Under the pieces are notes generated by a model. The model saw nothing but the letters and a program-made list of their open reading frames with translations, was not told the DNA's origin and searched no databases. Shown here one piece after another: positions 44,163 to 53,647 of a stretch of 54,962 nt of DNA. The stretch spans positions 2,306,946 through 2,361,907 of the forward strand of contig NZ_LT854640.1 in NCBI RefSeq assembly GCF_900184255.1, read 5' to 3'. Origin of the DNA: Haloimpatiens massiliensis. GTDB lineage: Bacteria > Bacillota > Clostridia > Clostridiales > Clostridiaceae. The position numbers were made by a program, and so were the translations under genes. Every line of letters begins with the position of its first letter. Within the stretch, counting starts at the first letter, position 1.

Positions 44163-45057
44163 TGTTTTTATTGTATGAACTTTCATCTATTGGAGTGTTT
44201 ACTTCTAATTTAGTACATTCCAATTTTTCTTTTATTTTTCCATTATCATCAAGTAATAAAAATTGAAGTATTATTCCAGTTTCTTTATCCACAAGTAAAG
44301 AAAATTTTCCTTGCATATTACTAGATAGATTTGGATCAATTACTCCATTTAACTTATATACATCTCTTCCTAAAAAGGTAGAGTCTGTGTAATTCCAATC
44401 TTCATAAATAAATAGATATGTTGGAACTACCTCTGCACAAATAATATTACTACTTACTCCTAAATATCCAATATCCTCCCTCTTAAGTGATGGTTCTATA
44501 AATAATCTAATGGGTCTTACTATTGTAGGCTTTCCTCTGAACTGCCTTTCCTCAAACTCCCTATAGCTTTTATCATTATCATCAAAAACCTTTCTTTTAT
44601 CATTATGATAAATTAACGTTATAGTTTTTTTTCCTTCTTCTGCAATTACAGATACAGAAGATTTATTTTCCACATCAACTGCAAAGGTGGATTTCGTGCG
44701 AGAGTTTTGGATAGTTCCTTCTTCCGTAAATTCCCCTTTACAGGTTTTAAAATTATCTACAGCATTAATCATCTTAAAATGTATTTCTTCCTTATCAGAG
44801 TACTTTAAATTATTTTTGACTCTTTCTCCTATTGGCTCTCCTTTTAGCGCGTCTTCCTCTTGCTTTGAAAGTTTTATTTCCTTGTTAAGATTATCTTCCT
44901 TTAGATTTTCCTTTTGTACTATTGTAACTTCCTTCTTCTTATTGGAATTACTTACATTAGCATTAGTTCCTCTTAATTTAACTTCATAGACTATAAGAGA
45001 CACAGCTAATATTGTCAATACTATTGCTACTATATACCCCCTAGATTTTTTATCCAT
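44140..45057 (-). CDS. Membrane-anchored extracytoplasmic protein, module 2
   Basis: 305 residues. One membrane helix (about 7-25), a Lys/Glu-rich linker, then a domain (about 85-295) with FKTCKGEFTEEGTIQNSRTKSTFAVD, TITLIYHNDKRKVF and KFSLLVDKETGIILQFLLLDDNGK, which has the alternating-strand look of LolA/RseB-like lipid- or lipoprotein-binding folds. That assignment is by eye. The C-terminus SGYVKK is written by a 42-bp tandem repeat. Last gene of module 2. Confidence 0.65.
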   Translation of the reverse strand: MDKKSRGYIVAIVLTILAVSLIVYEVKLRGTNANVSNSNKKKEVTIVQKENLKEDNLNKEIKLSKQEEDALKGEPIGERVKNNLKYSDKEEIHFKMINAVDNFKTCKGEFTEEGTIQNSRTKSTFAVDVENKSSVSVIAEEGKKTITLIYHNDKRKVFDDNDKSYREFEERQFRGKPTIVRPIRLFIEPSLKREDIGYLGVSSNIICAEVVPTYLFIYEDWNYTDSTFLGRDVYKLNGVIDPNLSSNMQGKFSLLVDKETGIILQFLLLDDNGKIKEKLECTKLEVNTPIDESSYNKNTSGYVKK

Positions 45058-45066
45058 ACTTTCCCC

Positions 45067-45594
45067 CTAAATTTTTATTGCCTTTCTATATCTTATACCC
45101 TTGTAAAATTTTTCCTTTATCTCATTAGGATATAATTTTTCTCTTAAATACATATATACATTATCTTTTCCTTTTTCATAACGCTCTTTTTCAAGTGTAT
45201 ACACCTGTGTAAGAAGTAACTTTTCTCCTGGCTTAATATTTTCTAAATCTCCTCCAGTAACCTCAGGAGGGCCTGTACTAGCACTATAACAATCTATGAC
45301 TATATCCGACTCTTGAAAACTAATAGCATTTTTCACTTCAGATGTGGTGTTCACAATTTCTGACTTTACCACAAGTTCCATAAATTCTGTTCCTACTTTA
45401 TTTTTGGCATTAGATTTTCTGGTTTCCGTTGAAAGTATTTTTATTTGAAGTCCTTCACAGTCTGCATAATTTCCATCTTTGTAATACTCCATCGTGTATT
45501 TTAAGGGAACATTGTGGTTAACCTTGTAATATCGATATCCAAATATTACAAACAGCATAACTAATAAAAATATGGCTATTTTTCTTTTTTTCAT
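45067..45594 (-). CDS. Membrane-anchored protein with Ig-like domain, module 2
   Basis: 175 residues. N-terminal membrane helix (about 5-22), then an extracytoplasmic domain of about 140 residues (EGLQIKILSTETRK, TEFMELVVKSEIVNTTSE, IKPGEKLLLTQVYTLEKE), with the pattern of DUF4352/DUF5028-like immunoglobulin-type domains. The start overlaps the ATPase stop by four bases. Unknown role, probably an accessory of the transporter outside the membrane. Confidence 0.65.
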   Translation of the reverse strand: MKKRKIAIFLLVMLFVIFGYRYYKVNHNVPLKYTMEYYKDGNYADCEGLQIKILSTETRKSNAKNKVGTEFMELVVKSEIVNTTSEVKNAISFQESDIVIDCYSASTGPPEVTGGDLENIKPGEKLLLTQVYTLEKERYEKGKDNVYMYLREKLYPNEIKEKFYKGIRYRKAIKI

Positions 45595-46259
45595 TGCTGC
45601 TCCTCCCCCAGTATTTCATGGTCAACAATAGAGCCATTTTCTATATAAAAGATTTCATCCGATAAAAACCCTAATTCTTCCTTATCATGACTTGCTATTA
45701 AAATTAACTTATTGTTTTCTTTCATATTCATAAGTAATTTTTTAATTGATAATATAGCATCTGAATCTAATGCATTAGTAGGTTCATCTAATATTATTAG
45801 CTCTGGATTTTCCATTAACGCTTGTGCTATTCCTAAACGTTGCTTCATACCTAATGAATATTTTTTAAACTTCTTTTTATCCTCGGGATCTAATCCTACT
45901 GCTGCTATAGTTTCTTTAATTTCATTCTCTCCTATTTTATTATTAATTTCAGAAATAAGCTTAAGGTTTTCATAGCCGCTTAAATTTGGTAAAAAACCAG
46001 GATATTCAATAATAACCCCCACACTTTCAGGAAATGAAATATCCTCTCCTAACACTTGTCCATTAATTTCTACCTTTCCCTCTGTTGGCTTTATTAATCC
46101 ACACAAAGCTCTAAATAACATAGTTTTGCCTGAACCATTTTTACCTCTAAATCCATATATTTTTCCCTTATTAAGCTTTAAATTTATATTATTAAGAACC
46201 CTTGTATTCTTTATTTCCTTAGATAAGTTTTCTACTTTTAAATAATAATTTTCATTCAT
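45591..46259 (-). CDS. Short ABC ATPase (LanF/BcrA-like), module 2
   Basis: 222 residues. Walker A GKNGSGKT, signature YSLGMKQRLGIAQ, Walker B LIILDEPTNALD, H-loop ASHD. Closely similar to the module 1 ATPase over the whole length (for example GLIKPTEGKVEINGQVL against GLIKPTTGTINIFGQQL). Upstream, 86 bases separate it from subunit 3. Confidence 0.93.
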   Translation of the reverse strand: MNENYYLKVENLSKEIKNTRVLNNINLKLNKGKIYGFRGKNGSGKTMLFRALCGLIKPTEGKVEINGQVLGEDISFPESVGVIIEYPGFLPNLSGYENLKLISEINNKIGENEIKETIAAVGLDPEDKKKFKKYSLGMKQRLGIAQALMENPELIILDEPTNALDSDAILSIKKLLMNMKENNKLILIASHDKEELGFLSDEIFYIENGSIVDHEILGEEQQ

Positions 46260-46345
46260 GAATACACCCCACTAACTTTAACCATTTTAGCTCTCACAAG
46301 CATATTTTTTAAGGCTATTTTTTTCACATCTCACTTTACTCTATC

Positions 46346-47140
46346 CTATATAAAATCTTTATGTTTTAATAACTTATATCCCAAAATCATCAATATGACA
46401 CTTATGAGTACCGTATAAATAATTGAGAATGTTATTGATAATCCAATTTTAATATTAAAATAATTATGTCTTAAAATCATAGAATGAGTTCCTATAAGAA
46501 ATTTATTTTTAGATACTATAGACATTGTTAAAATTATAGTTGTTATTAAAAATGAATATCTAGAATTTATAACTATTGATAGTGTGCATTGAATAAATAC
46601 CATTGCTATAGAAGTTAATATGTAAGTGATAATCATCCATATAATAATAGTTAAATGTGGTACTTTCATAACCAGTTCATCATTCATTAATTTACTACTA
46701 TCTAAGCTAAATCCTAAAGCTATCCCTCCTAATAAATATGTTAAAAGCATTAGTATTAAATATATAAAAACTACATTTATAATGATCCAGGCACACTTTG
46801 ATATCCAATATAGAGAAATTTTCTTACTTCTAAGTAAAATGTAATTGGAATCTCTTTTAATATTTTCACTAATAAAATCTCCTAAAATGAATATTATAAA
46901 GACGTTTATAATTAGCCAATTCATAGGGATATTTATTGAGTACATATTAAATATTAAGTCTTTATATATAAGGAAAAATAAATCCATTAAATTTCCATTA
47001 TAATTAATTATAGTTACTATTTTGCCTATATTTAAAATAAGCATAATAGTTAAAAATAATATGAGTTTTTTCTTATAAAAATTAAATCCTTGAATAAGAT
47101 CTAGCTTTAATATATTTCTAAACGATTTTAAATTATCCAT
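46346..47140 (-). CDS. Integral membrane subunit 3, module 2
   Basis: 264 residues, six membrane helices, cytoplasmic N-terminus LKSFRNILKLDLIQGFNFYKKK and a short tail KLLKHKDFI. Same place in the gene order as 38620-39354. Four bases separate it from subunit 2. Confidence 0.78.
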   Translation of the reverse strand: MDNLKSFRNILKLDLIQGFNFYKKKLILFLTIMLILNIGKIVTIINYNGNLMDLFFLIYKDLIFNMYSINIPMNWLIINVFIIFILGDFISENIKRDSNYILLRSKKISLYWISKCAWIIINVVFIYLILMLLTYLLGGIALGFSLDSSKLMNDELVMKVPHLTIIIWMIITYILTSIAMVFIQCTLSIVINSRYSFLITTIILTMSIVSKNKFLIGTHSMILRHNYFNIKIGLSITFSIIYTVLISVILMILGYKLLKHKDFI

Positions 47141-47144
47141 TACA

Positions 47145-47942
47145 CTAATATCCTTTACTTATAAAATCTTTATTCTTATAAATCTCTCTACCTATTAAGT
47201 AAAAAGCCATAAAAAGGAACATTAAATATATAATATTTATTAAAAAATCATTTGGATTAATCCAGCTTTCTATGGTTAAAGAAAATTTATTCATAAATAG
47301 TGAACCACTAAGAAAGTTAACATCTATAAAGGGAATTAATATTATGAGTAATCCTAACACACCACTATTATTTATAGCATTCTTTAAAATTACCACCAAA
47401 AGCCCTACTACAGCAAAGCCCAGGAATTTTATTATGAAGGTTTTCAAAATAACCATATATAGTGGTATAGAATTTAAAATTGCAGGTATATCTAAATCTT
47501 CATACTGCGGAAGTGTGTATGTAACATCATCTTTAGGCCATAAACTTTTAAAACCTCCTGCATATATGCCTCCAATAGAATACCCTAAACATATAATTAA
47601 TAGGGATATAATAATTGAAAGAGCAATAACAAAAATCACATGACTATTAAATATACTTTTGCGATTTTTCATCTTTATTATGAAACTTTTTCTCTCACTA
47701 TTTACCATATAGGAATTAATCCCAAAGAATAAAATAGGTATATACAAATATATACATGCTAAGCCTCCAGCCATTCCACCTTGTCCACTTAAAGTTGAAA
47801 CAATATTTATTACTGATTTATCCTCTGATGAATACATGGCAAAATAAACAGCTAATGAATAAATTAAAATAAATACTGAAATTAAAATAAAATATATTTT
47901 TTTATTCTTAATTTCCTTTTTTAAGTTATTAAATAAGCTCAT
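47145..47942 (-). CDS. Integral membrane subunit 2, module 2
   Basis: 265 residues, six to seven membrane helices; ends GREIYKNKDFISKGY. ATG preceded by GGAGGAATG and overlapping the subunit 1 stop by 14 bases. Counterpart of 39360-40049 by position. Confidence 0.78.
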   Translation of the reverse strand: MSLFNNLKKEIKNKKIYFILISVFILIYSLAVYFAMYSSEDKSVINIVSTLSGQGGMAGGLACIYLYIPILFFGINSYMVNSERKSFIIKMKNRKSIFNSHVIFVIALSIIISLLIICLGYSIGGIYAGGFKSLWPKDDVTYTLPQYEDLDIPAILNSIPLYMVILKTFIIKFLGFAVVGLLVVILKNAINNSGVLGLLIILIPFIDVNFLSGSLFMNKFSLTIESWINPNDFLINIIYLMFLFMAFYLIGREIYKNKDFISKGY

Positions 47943-48711
47943 TTTTCATTCCTCCAATTATAAATATTGAAAAACAAGCTGTGATTAATATAAGTGGAAC
48001 AGCTATAAACATATGATTATATCCAGTAGGATTAAACAGAAACATCATTGGAGAATATCTATAGCCTGATACCATCGGAAATACCATGGGAGCTATAACA
48101 TCCATGGCCATATAAACTATAAAAGGAATAATTGTAATAACATATTTATTTCTAGAATATATACTACTAGCTAAAGCAATACTGCTAAATGTTCCTCCAT
48201 ATATAAATAATAAAAAAATTCTTATAAATACGTGTAATAATGGAAGCTTATAATATATATGTGGTAAAAAGTCCCTTGCTTCTAAAGCTGGTGAACTAAA
48301 AAATATTTTTGGCTCTATACTAGGAATGAAAGATGCATATAATAGGTAATTCACTATAAATGGAATGCTAATAATTAATCCACTAATAACAAAGTTCACT
48401 AAAAACCTATTAACTAAATATTTTTTCTTATCATATCTGGTGATTATATTTTTTATAAAACCGCTTTTTACATCTTCCAAATACGAATCCGCAAAGACAA
48501 TGGTAACCATTAATGGAAATATAATTTGAAGCATTCTCTTGTGTTTTCCAACATTGTATAACATCAAATTATTATAAACTCCATTTGAAAAATCTATAAA
48601 ATCCTTACAACTTAATTTTATATGATTGTTACTAGCTATTACTATTCCAATTAAAAGAGCTACATATAAGGATTTCCTTTTAAATATTCTTTTTATCTCA
48701 ATTCGTATCAT
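47929..48711 (-). CDS. Integral membrane subunit 1, module 2
   Basis: 260 residues, six membrane helices. Shares the ADSYLEDVKSGFIKNIITRYDKKKYL segment with subunit 1 of module 1. First gene of module 2, with AGGAGG and a good promoter about 85 bp upstream. ABC-2-like; no ATP motif, so it needs the 222-residue ATPase. Confidence 0.8.
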   Translation of the reverse strand: MIRIEIKRIFKRKSLYVALLIGIVIASNNHIKLSCKDFIDFSNGVYNNLMLYNVGKHKRMLQIIFPLMVTIVFADSYLEDVKSGFIKNIITRYDKKKYLVNRFLVNFVISGLIISIPFIVNYLLYASFIPSIEPKIFFSSPALEARDFLPHIYYKLPLLHVFIRIFLLFIYGGTFSSIALASSIYSRNKYVITIIPFIVYMAMDVIAPMVFPMVSGYRYSPMMFLFNPTGYNHMFIAVPLILITACFSIFIIGGMKNELI

Positions 48712-48780
48712 AAATTCCTCCTATGGAAATTTAATTGCCTAAAAAATTTGTATATTGATAGTTCATTTGATATGCTTGTC

Positions 48781-48821
48781 TACCTTTAAAGGTATCATAC
48801 TTTAAATGAGATAAATGTCAA
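48781..48821 (-). promoter_or_regulatory. Module 2 promoter with adjoining palindrome
   Basis: TTGACA (48816-48821), 16 bases, TATGAT (48794-48799). The 14-bp perfect palindrome TACCTTTAAAGGTA (48781-48794) lies immediately downstream, over the expected start point, where a repressor could sit. Confidence 0.7.
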
Positions 48822-48843
48822 AATTTATAATTCTAAAAAAATA

Positions 48844-48993
48844 AAAAAACACACAATAATGCAAAGTATTTGCATTATTGTGTGTTTTTTATATATACCA
48901 ACATAATTATATTTAACCACTATATACAAATATGACTCTGTAACTAAAAAATAAATCTATAAAACTCATTTTATACAAACTAAAATGAGTTTT
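48844..48993. terminator. Two hairpins between the kinase and module 2
   Basis: 22-bp perfect arms AAAAAACACACAATAATGCAAA and complement (48844-48890, loop GTA), and ATAAAACTCATTTTA with complement (48957-48993). The first is a strong bidirectional terminator. Both also exist in the duplicate at 43.65-43.79 kb. Confidence 0.85.
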
Positions 48994-49112
48994 ATATCAC
49001 ATATTAGCATACGATTTACACTTTCATACTACTCCTCTTTCCAAAGTGCTAATTTTCCCATTATATCACTTCCATCACTTATACATAAACATTTTCTTGT
49101 CATATGAAGTTA

Positions 49113-50132
49113 TTATATGCTTTCTTCCCACTTGGGAAAATGCACATACACACAAGTGCCCTTTCCATACTGAGATTCTATGGTTATATAGTGATTTAAC
49201 TTTTTAGCCAATTTTTGAGAAAGATATAATCCCATACCTGTGGATTTTGAGTTAAAATTTCTCCCATTGTTTCCTGTAAAGGCTTTTGTAAATAATCTTT
49301 CTATATCTTCCTTCTTAATTCCCCTTCCATTGTCCTGTACAATCAAAATCTTTTCCCGTTCATTTTCCACTGTACTGACTTTAACCATTGGCTTTGGGCT
49401 TTCCTTGGTGTATTTAAGCGCATTAGAAATCAGCTGATCCACTATAAAAAGAATCCACTTTCTATCCGTATCCACCCACATATTAGCATCTACATTGTTA
49501 ACAAAACTTATATGTTTTCTTATGAAAATTATAGAGTGCTTTTTTACACTTTCCTTCACAACACTATCTAAAAACACTTCCGATATAATATAATCTTTAG
49601 AAAAGTTATCACTTCGTGAATAGTAAAGGACCTTTTCAACATAATCATCTATTTTATCAATTTCCTCCTGAAGGGACAATAAGTTTTCGCCATTATTATT
49701 CATATTATCTGTAATAAGCTTTAAAGTGGTTATTGGAGTTTTAATCTCATGTACCCATGCGGTTATAAATTCATTGTCCTCTACAACTTGATTTTCCATA
49801 TCCCTTAAGGATACAACATAATATTTATATAAATCCTCTAAAATCTCCGCGTAAACTTCATCCTTATACTCAATAGGCCTAGGGAAAATAGGCACCTTTT
49901 CCTTATTTCTTTTAAACTTAAGAAGCTTCTTTATATATCCGTATCTCACATTATAATCCCACACAAAATATATAATCATCATAAAAAGTGACACAGAAAT
50001 TACATACAACATATTGGACTTTAGCATTCTGTTGCTTCTATCAAGGTAAGTAGTCATAAATATAAATGTCATAAAGAAAATATAAAAAATCAACAATCTA
50101 AAGTTTTCTTTTAAATATCTTACAAAATTCAT
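49113..50132 (-). CDS. Intramembrane-sensing histidine kinase (BceS-like)
   Basis: 339 residues. Two membrane helices (12-29 and 41-58) with almost no extracellular loop, the mark of kinases that take their signal from a transporter. H-box WVHEIKTPITTLKL with His128, N-box QLISNALKYTKE, G1 DNGRGI and G2 STGMGLYLS. It overlaps the regulator gene by four bases. A likely partner is module 2 next door, or the BceAB-type transporter at 34-36.7 kb, which lacks its own kinase. Confidence 0.92.
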   Translation of the reverse strand: MNFVRYLKENFRLLIFYIFFMTFIFMTTYLDRSNRMLKSNMLYVISVSLFMMIIYFVWDYNVRYGYIKKLLKFKRNKEKVPIFPRPIEYKDEVYAEILEDLYKYYVVSLRDMENQVVEDNEFITAWVHEIKTPITTLKLITDNMNNNGENLLSLQEEIDKIDDYVEKVLYYSRSDNFSKDYIISEVFLDSVVKESVKKHSIIFIRKHISFVNNVDANMWVDTDRKWILFIVDQLISNALKYTKESPKPMVKVSTVENEREKILIVQDNGRGIKKEDIERLFTKAFTGNNGRNFNSKSTGMGLYLSQKLAKKLNHYITIESQYGKGTCVYVHFPKWEESI

Positions 50133-50803
50133 TTCACCATATACCCCTGATTCTTTACTGTCTTTATAAATTCCTCAATGCCAACTTCACTAAGTTTCCT
50201 TCTAAGCCTATTTATATTAACAGTTAATGTATTGTCGTCAATAAAGCTCTCATGTTCCCAAAGTTCCTGCATAAGTTTTTCTCTGCTAACTATGCTCTCA
50301 TGATTTTTCATAAGCACATAAAGTATTTTAAACTCATTCTTTGTGAGTTCCAACTTTTTCTCCTTGTAATATACCATATTATCTTTTAGAGAAAGCACTA
50401 TCCCCTTATAATTTAAAGTATCTGTAGAGGTCTCTGTATAGGAGTATGCCCGTCTTAGAAGTGCATTTATCTTAGCCATAAGCACTTCCATTGAAAAAGG
50501 CTTGGTAAGATAGTCGTCTCCGCCCATATTTACACCCATAACAATGTCCATATTTGTACTTCTAGATGATAAAAATAACACTGGTACCTTTGATATTTCT
50601 CTTATTTTGCTGCACCAATAGAATCCATCATACTCAGGAAGGTTTATATCCATAATCACCAATTGGGGCTTGATTCTGGAAAACTCCTGAAATACATCTC
50701 CAAAATCTTCAGCACAATACACTTGAAATCCCCATTTTTCAATGGCTTCCTTTAATATATCTCTTATTTTAGCCTCGTCTTCCACTATCATTATTTTGTA
50801 CAT
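50129..50803 (-). CDS. OmpR-family response regulator (BceR-like)
   Basis: 224 residues from the ATG at 50803 with GGAGGG upstream; the frame extends 30 bases further without a better site. Receiver domain with Glu8, Asp9 and the phospho-acceptor Asp52 (MDINLPEYDG), then Lys in YLTKPF. Winged-helix DNA-binding domain (about 125-224: LTKNEFKILYVLMKN, DDNTLTVNINRLRRKL). Expected to act on the module 2 promoter and possibly its duplicate. Confidence 0.95.
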   Translation of the reverse strand: MYKIMIVEDEAKIRDILKEAIEKWGFQVYCAEDFGDVFQEFSRIKPQLVIMDINLPEYDGFYWCSKIREISKVPVLFLSSRSTNMDIVMGVNMGGDDYLTKPFSMEVLMAKINALLRRAYSYTETSTDTLNYKGIVLSLKDNMVYYKEKKLELTKNEFKILYVLMKNHESIVSREKLMQELWEHESFIDDNTLTVNINRLRRKLSEVGIEEFIKTVKNQGYMVK

Positions 50804-50957
50804 GCTACACCCTCCATTTTGCCTGCACTTCATCTGTTTTACTTATTTGTCCTACCATACTTATTTATCCTACATTCGGTTTTTACTATATTTTCATTAT
50901 ACTTCTAATTTTATTATACTGTTAGCGTGCTAGATAAACAATTAAAAACTAATAGTA

Positions 50958-51031
50958 TGATTATCCCACAAAAAGCATTATATTACCTGAATTATGAAAT
51001 TTCTCTGGAATGACTTGCATAAGAAGCAAAG
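50958..51031. repeat. Repeat A copy 9, left end fused to a gene fragment
   Basis: TGATTATCCCACAAAAAGC through CATAAGAAGCAAAG matches the first 74 bases of repeat A and then runs directly into coding sequence. The right part is absent. Confidence 0.85.
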
Positions 51032-51322
51032 AAGGTATTCTCTGAGTATTTAAACTATTACACAAAAGCTCCCGTTGAAAAGGATATGAAACTTAAAAAT
51101 TATAAGATTAATGAAATTACAATCAGAAATAATGATAATTCTTCTTTTGAGTTTTTTGTAGATTTCTCAGTACAACCTGTTAATATTGATGCTTGGCTTA
51201 TATCTAACGGAGTGAAGTCTAACGATTGGATAAACAATAAAAATTTATATGTAAAAGTGAAAATAAACGAAGATGTATATACAATAGAAGAAATGGCAAC
51301 ATCACCAATTGATGTGAATTAA
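51032..51322 (+). pseudogene. C-terminal fragment of a protein truncated at a repeat A junction
   Basis: The frame is open from the junction: KVFSEYLNYYTKAPVEKD, then an internal Met at 51086 and KLKNYKINEITIRNND to SPIDVN. There is no ribosome binding site at that Met, and homology-like texture continues upstream of it, so this is the tail of a larger, probably extracytoplasmic, protein whose front was lost. Family not recognised. Confidence 0.65.
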
Positions 51323-51511
51323 GCATTTTTTAAAAACAGAGGAGAGTATAAAATAATCTTTTTTAACTCTATAAAAATAACATAAAAAAAAATAAAATTA
51401 TAAATTTTGCAATTCTGTTACAAATGCAAAAAAAGTACAAAACATCTGTGGCATATCATTTTAATAACAAGCAACACACGTATCAATCTTTAACGTAAAA
51501 GAGGTGAAAAA

Positions 51512-52285
51512 ATGCCCTTAAAGAATTCCTATTCTAAAAAGAAAAATAAATTAATAAGAAAAAAACGAAAAAGAAAAAGAAAAATTATAAAATTACTTTT
51601 TATTCAAATTATAATCTGCATATCTATTGTAAAACTTTTTAATAAGCTTCCCATTCTTTCTTCAATTAACACACAAAATACACTAATTACTGATAAAAAC
51701 AATGCGAAATTTACAGTTTGTCTAGACCCCGGTCATGGAGGATACGATGTTGGGAGTATAAGCCCCTCCGGAGTTTATGAAAAAAATGTAACTTTAAATA
51801 TTGCTCTTAAAGTAGGAAAAATTTTAGAAGAAAATAACATTAAAGTTGTATATACAAGAAGTAGTGATACTGTTTCTTGGCCATCTAATGTACGAGAAGA
51901 CCTTAAAGAGAGAGTTAATGTATCAAATAAGTATAAACCAGATCTACTGGTGTCAATACATTGTAATGCAAACACAGGCCCTAGTTTTAATGGGGTTGAG
52001 ACTTGGAGTAAAAATAATAGTATCTCATCAAAAAAACTTGCTGAAAATATACAAAATGAACTGGTCAGTCATAATTATACTTCAAATAGAGGAGTTAAAT
52101 ATGAAGGTACTCAACAATCTATATTTATATTAAAACATAGTACTTCTTCTGCAGTTCTAATTGAGACAGGCTTTATAACTAATATGTCAGATTCGGAATT
52201 TATAATTTCAGAAAATGGACAAGCAATTTGTTCTCAAGCTATAGCTGATGGTATTTTAAAATACCATAAAAACATAAAGAAATAA
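51512..52285 (+). CDS. N-acetylmuramoyl-L-alanine amidase (Amidase_3, CwlD-like)
   Basis: 257 residues. A very basic N-terminus (RKKRKRKRK) and one membrane helix (about 27-43) act as an uncleaved signal. The catalytic domain (about 67-255) has the zinc ligands His75 (DPGHGG), Glu90 and His150 (SIHCNA) and the catalytic Glu218 (IETGF). It cuts the peptide from muramic acid in peptidoglycan; the size and plan fit CwlD, which prepares cortex muramic-lactam in sporulating clostridia. AGAGGTGA precedes the ATG. Confidence 0.9.
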   Translation: MPLKNSYSKKKNKLIRKKRKRKRKIIKLLFIQIIICISIVKLFNKLPILSSINTQNTLITDKNNAKFTVCLDPGHGGYDVGSISPSGVYEKNVTLNIALKVGKILEENNIKVVYTRSSDTVSWPSNVREDLKERVNVSNKYKPDLLVSIHCNANTGPSFNGVETWSKNNSISSKKLAENIQNELVSHNYTSNRGVKYEGTQQSIFILKHSTSSAVLIETGFITNMSDSEFIISENGQAICSQAIADGILKYHKNIKK

Positions 52286-52353
52286 TATTGCTAGTTTAAA
52301 CTTAGTTTTTTATACATATGAAACTTAAAAGTTGTTATAAATAATCTATTTTA

Positions 52354-52436
52354 TGATTAAACCACAAAAGGTACAATGTGGTGAATTTATGAAATTTCAT
52401 AATTCAAGTAATGCGATACTTTTTGTGGGATAATCA
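52354..52436. repeat. Repeat A copy 10, 83-bp palindromic form
   Basis: TGATTAAACCACAAAAGG ... GAAATTTCATAATTC ... CTTTTTGTGGGATAATCA without core. TTTTA flanks both ends as a 5-bp target duplication. Confidence 0.92.
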
Positions 52437-52633
52437 TTTTATATTGCTTTTATAGATAATAGTTCTTTAAGAACATACATACTTTTAATAAATTTTAAAA
52501 TAGAAATTACTGAGATGATTAAGTTGACAAAAACCAAACCCGTAACATACTACTAGGTAAAAATCACACTCATAGCAGAGTTACTTGTCTCATATAACTG
52601 AAAAAATTCAAACCCATGAGTGTCCCTGTACCA

Positions 52634-53419
52634 CTATGCATACTCTTTTATAACCGTATATACGCCATCTTCGTTATTAGTCTTTGCTACAAAGTTGGCC
52701 CCTTTTTTCACATCTTCTGGAGCATTACCCATGGCGTAACTGTAATGAGCAACTTTAAACATAGATAAATCATTATAATAATCCCCGAAAACCATTGTGT
52801 TCTTAGAATCTATATTAAATTTTTCTTGAAGAATTTTTATGGCATTTCCTTTGCTCGTCCCTTTATTCATTATATCTATCCACTCACGGCCAGATACAAC
52901 AAATTCAAGCTCATCGTTTAGATTTTTCTTTAAATAATTTATCATCTCTTCAGTGACACCATTTGGCATATGATAGGTTATTTTATAAACTGGCTCCTTC
53001 ATTTCATCTAAAGAATTCAATATAACCACTGGAACCTTAACTTTATGAAAAATATTCATAATATACTGTGATGGATTTACTATATGAGGTTCATTTTCCC
53101 CAGCCAAAATTAATATTTCTCCTAAATTAGGTTTTAAATCCAATACACTTTGAACATTTTCTTTTGAAATACTTTTTGAGTAAAGAACTTCACCATCATT
53201 GTTATACTTTATGAATGCTCCATTATGAGCAATAAATATCATATCATTTTTGACCTTTTGAAAGTTCACTTTAAGCTGGGAATAAAATCTTCCACTAGCT
53301 GCTGCAAATATTATATTTTTATTATTAAGCTTAGCAATTAAGTCGAATATCTGCTCATTTATTTTACCATTGTCATTTATCAATGTACCATCCATATCTG
53401 TCGCTATAAATTTTATCAT
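52634..53419 (-). CDS. Cof-type HAD-IIB phosphatase
   Basis: 261 residues from the ATG at 53419, with GGAGGA upstream. Motif I DMDGTL holds the nucleophile Asp8 and acid Asp10; motif IV GDYYNDLSMF and the KGNAIKIL lysine complete the site. The HAD-IIB cap lies at about 85-190. It hydrolyses small phosphorylated metabolites such as sugar phosphates or flavin intermediates; the substrate is not predictable. Monocistronic. Confidence 0.92.
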   Translation of the reverse strand: MIKFIATDMDGTLINDNGKINEQIFDLIAKLNNKNIIFAAASGRFYSQLKVNFQKVKNDMIFIAHNGAFIKYNNDGEVLYSKSISKENVQSVLDLKPNLGEILILAGENEPHIVNPSQYIMNIFHKVKVPVVILNSLDEMKEPVYKITYHMPNGVTEEMINYLKKNLNDELEFVVSGREWIDIMNKGTSKGNAIKILQEKFNIDSKNTMVFGDYYNDLSMFKVAHYSYAMGNAPEDVKKGANFVAKTNNEDGVYTVIKEYA

Positions 53420-53441
53420 AAGTATCCTCCATCCTTTTCTT

Positions 53442-53509
53442 CGGCACATTCAAATAAATAATAAGTCAGTATGCTAATATATTTGACTTGTTATTTCCTT
53501 TCATGTACC
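53442..53509. repeat. Repeat B short copy (68 bp)
   Basis: GGCACATTCAAATAAATAAT ... TTTGACTTGTTATTTC ... CATGTACC: the two ends of the long copy at 53890-54046, reverse-complemented and joined without the core. It lies just upstream of the HAD gene. Confidence 0.85.
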
Positions 53510-53647
53510 TTATGTATTTTCTTACTCTATTATTTCTTCTTATATATTTTCTTTTTTCTATATATTTTCTTTTTCTATCTATTCTCTTTTCTTATTCATT
53601 CCTCATTTACATTTTACCATAGTAAAAAAATTCATAAAGTTATAAAT

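Noticed and set aside
43983..44213. 76-codon plus-strand frame with repeated ELELIFLHFYISRS
   Set aside because: It arises from the 42-bp tandem repeat antisense to the end of the 44140-45057 gene.
37195..48711. Lantibiotic biosynthetic cluster
   Set aside because: There is no LanB/LanC/LanM enzyme, LanT, protease or Cys/Ser/Thr-rich precursor peptide; only immunity-like transporters are present.
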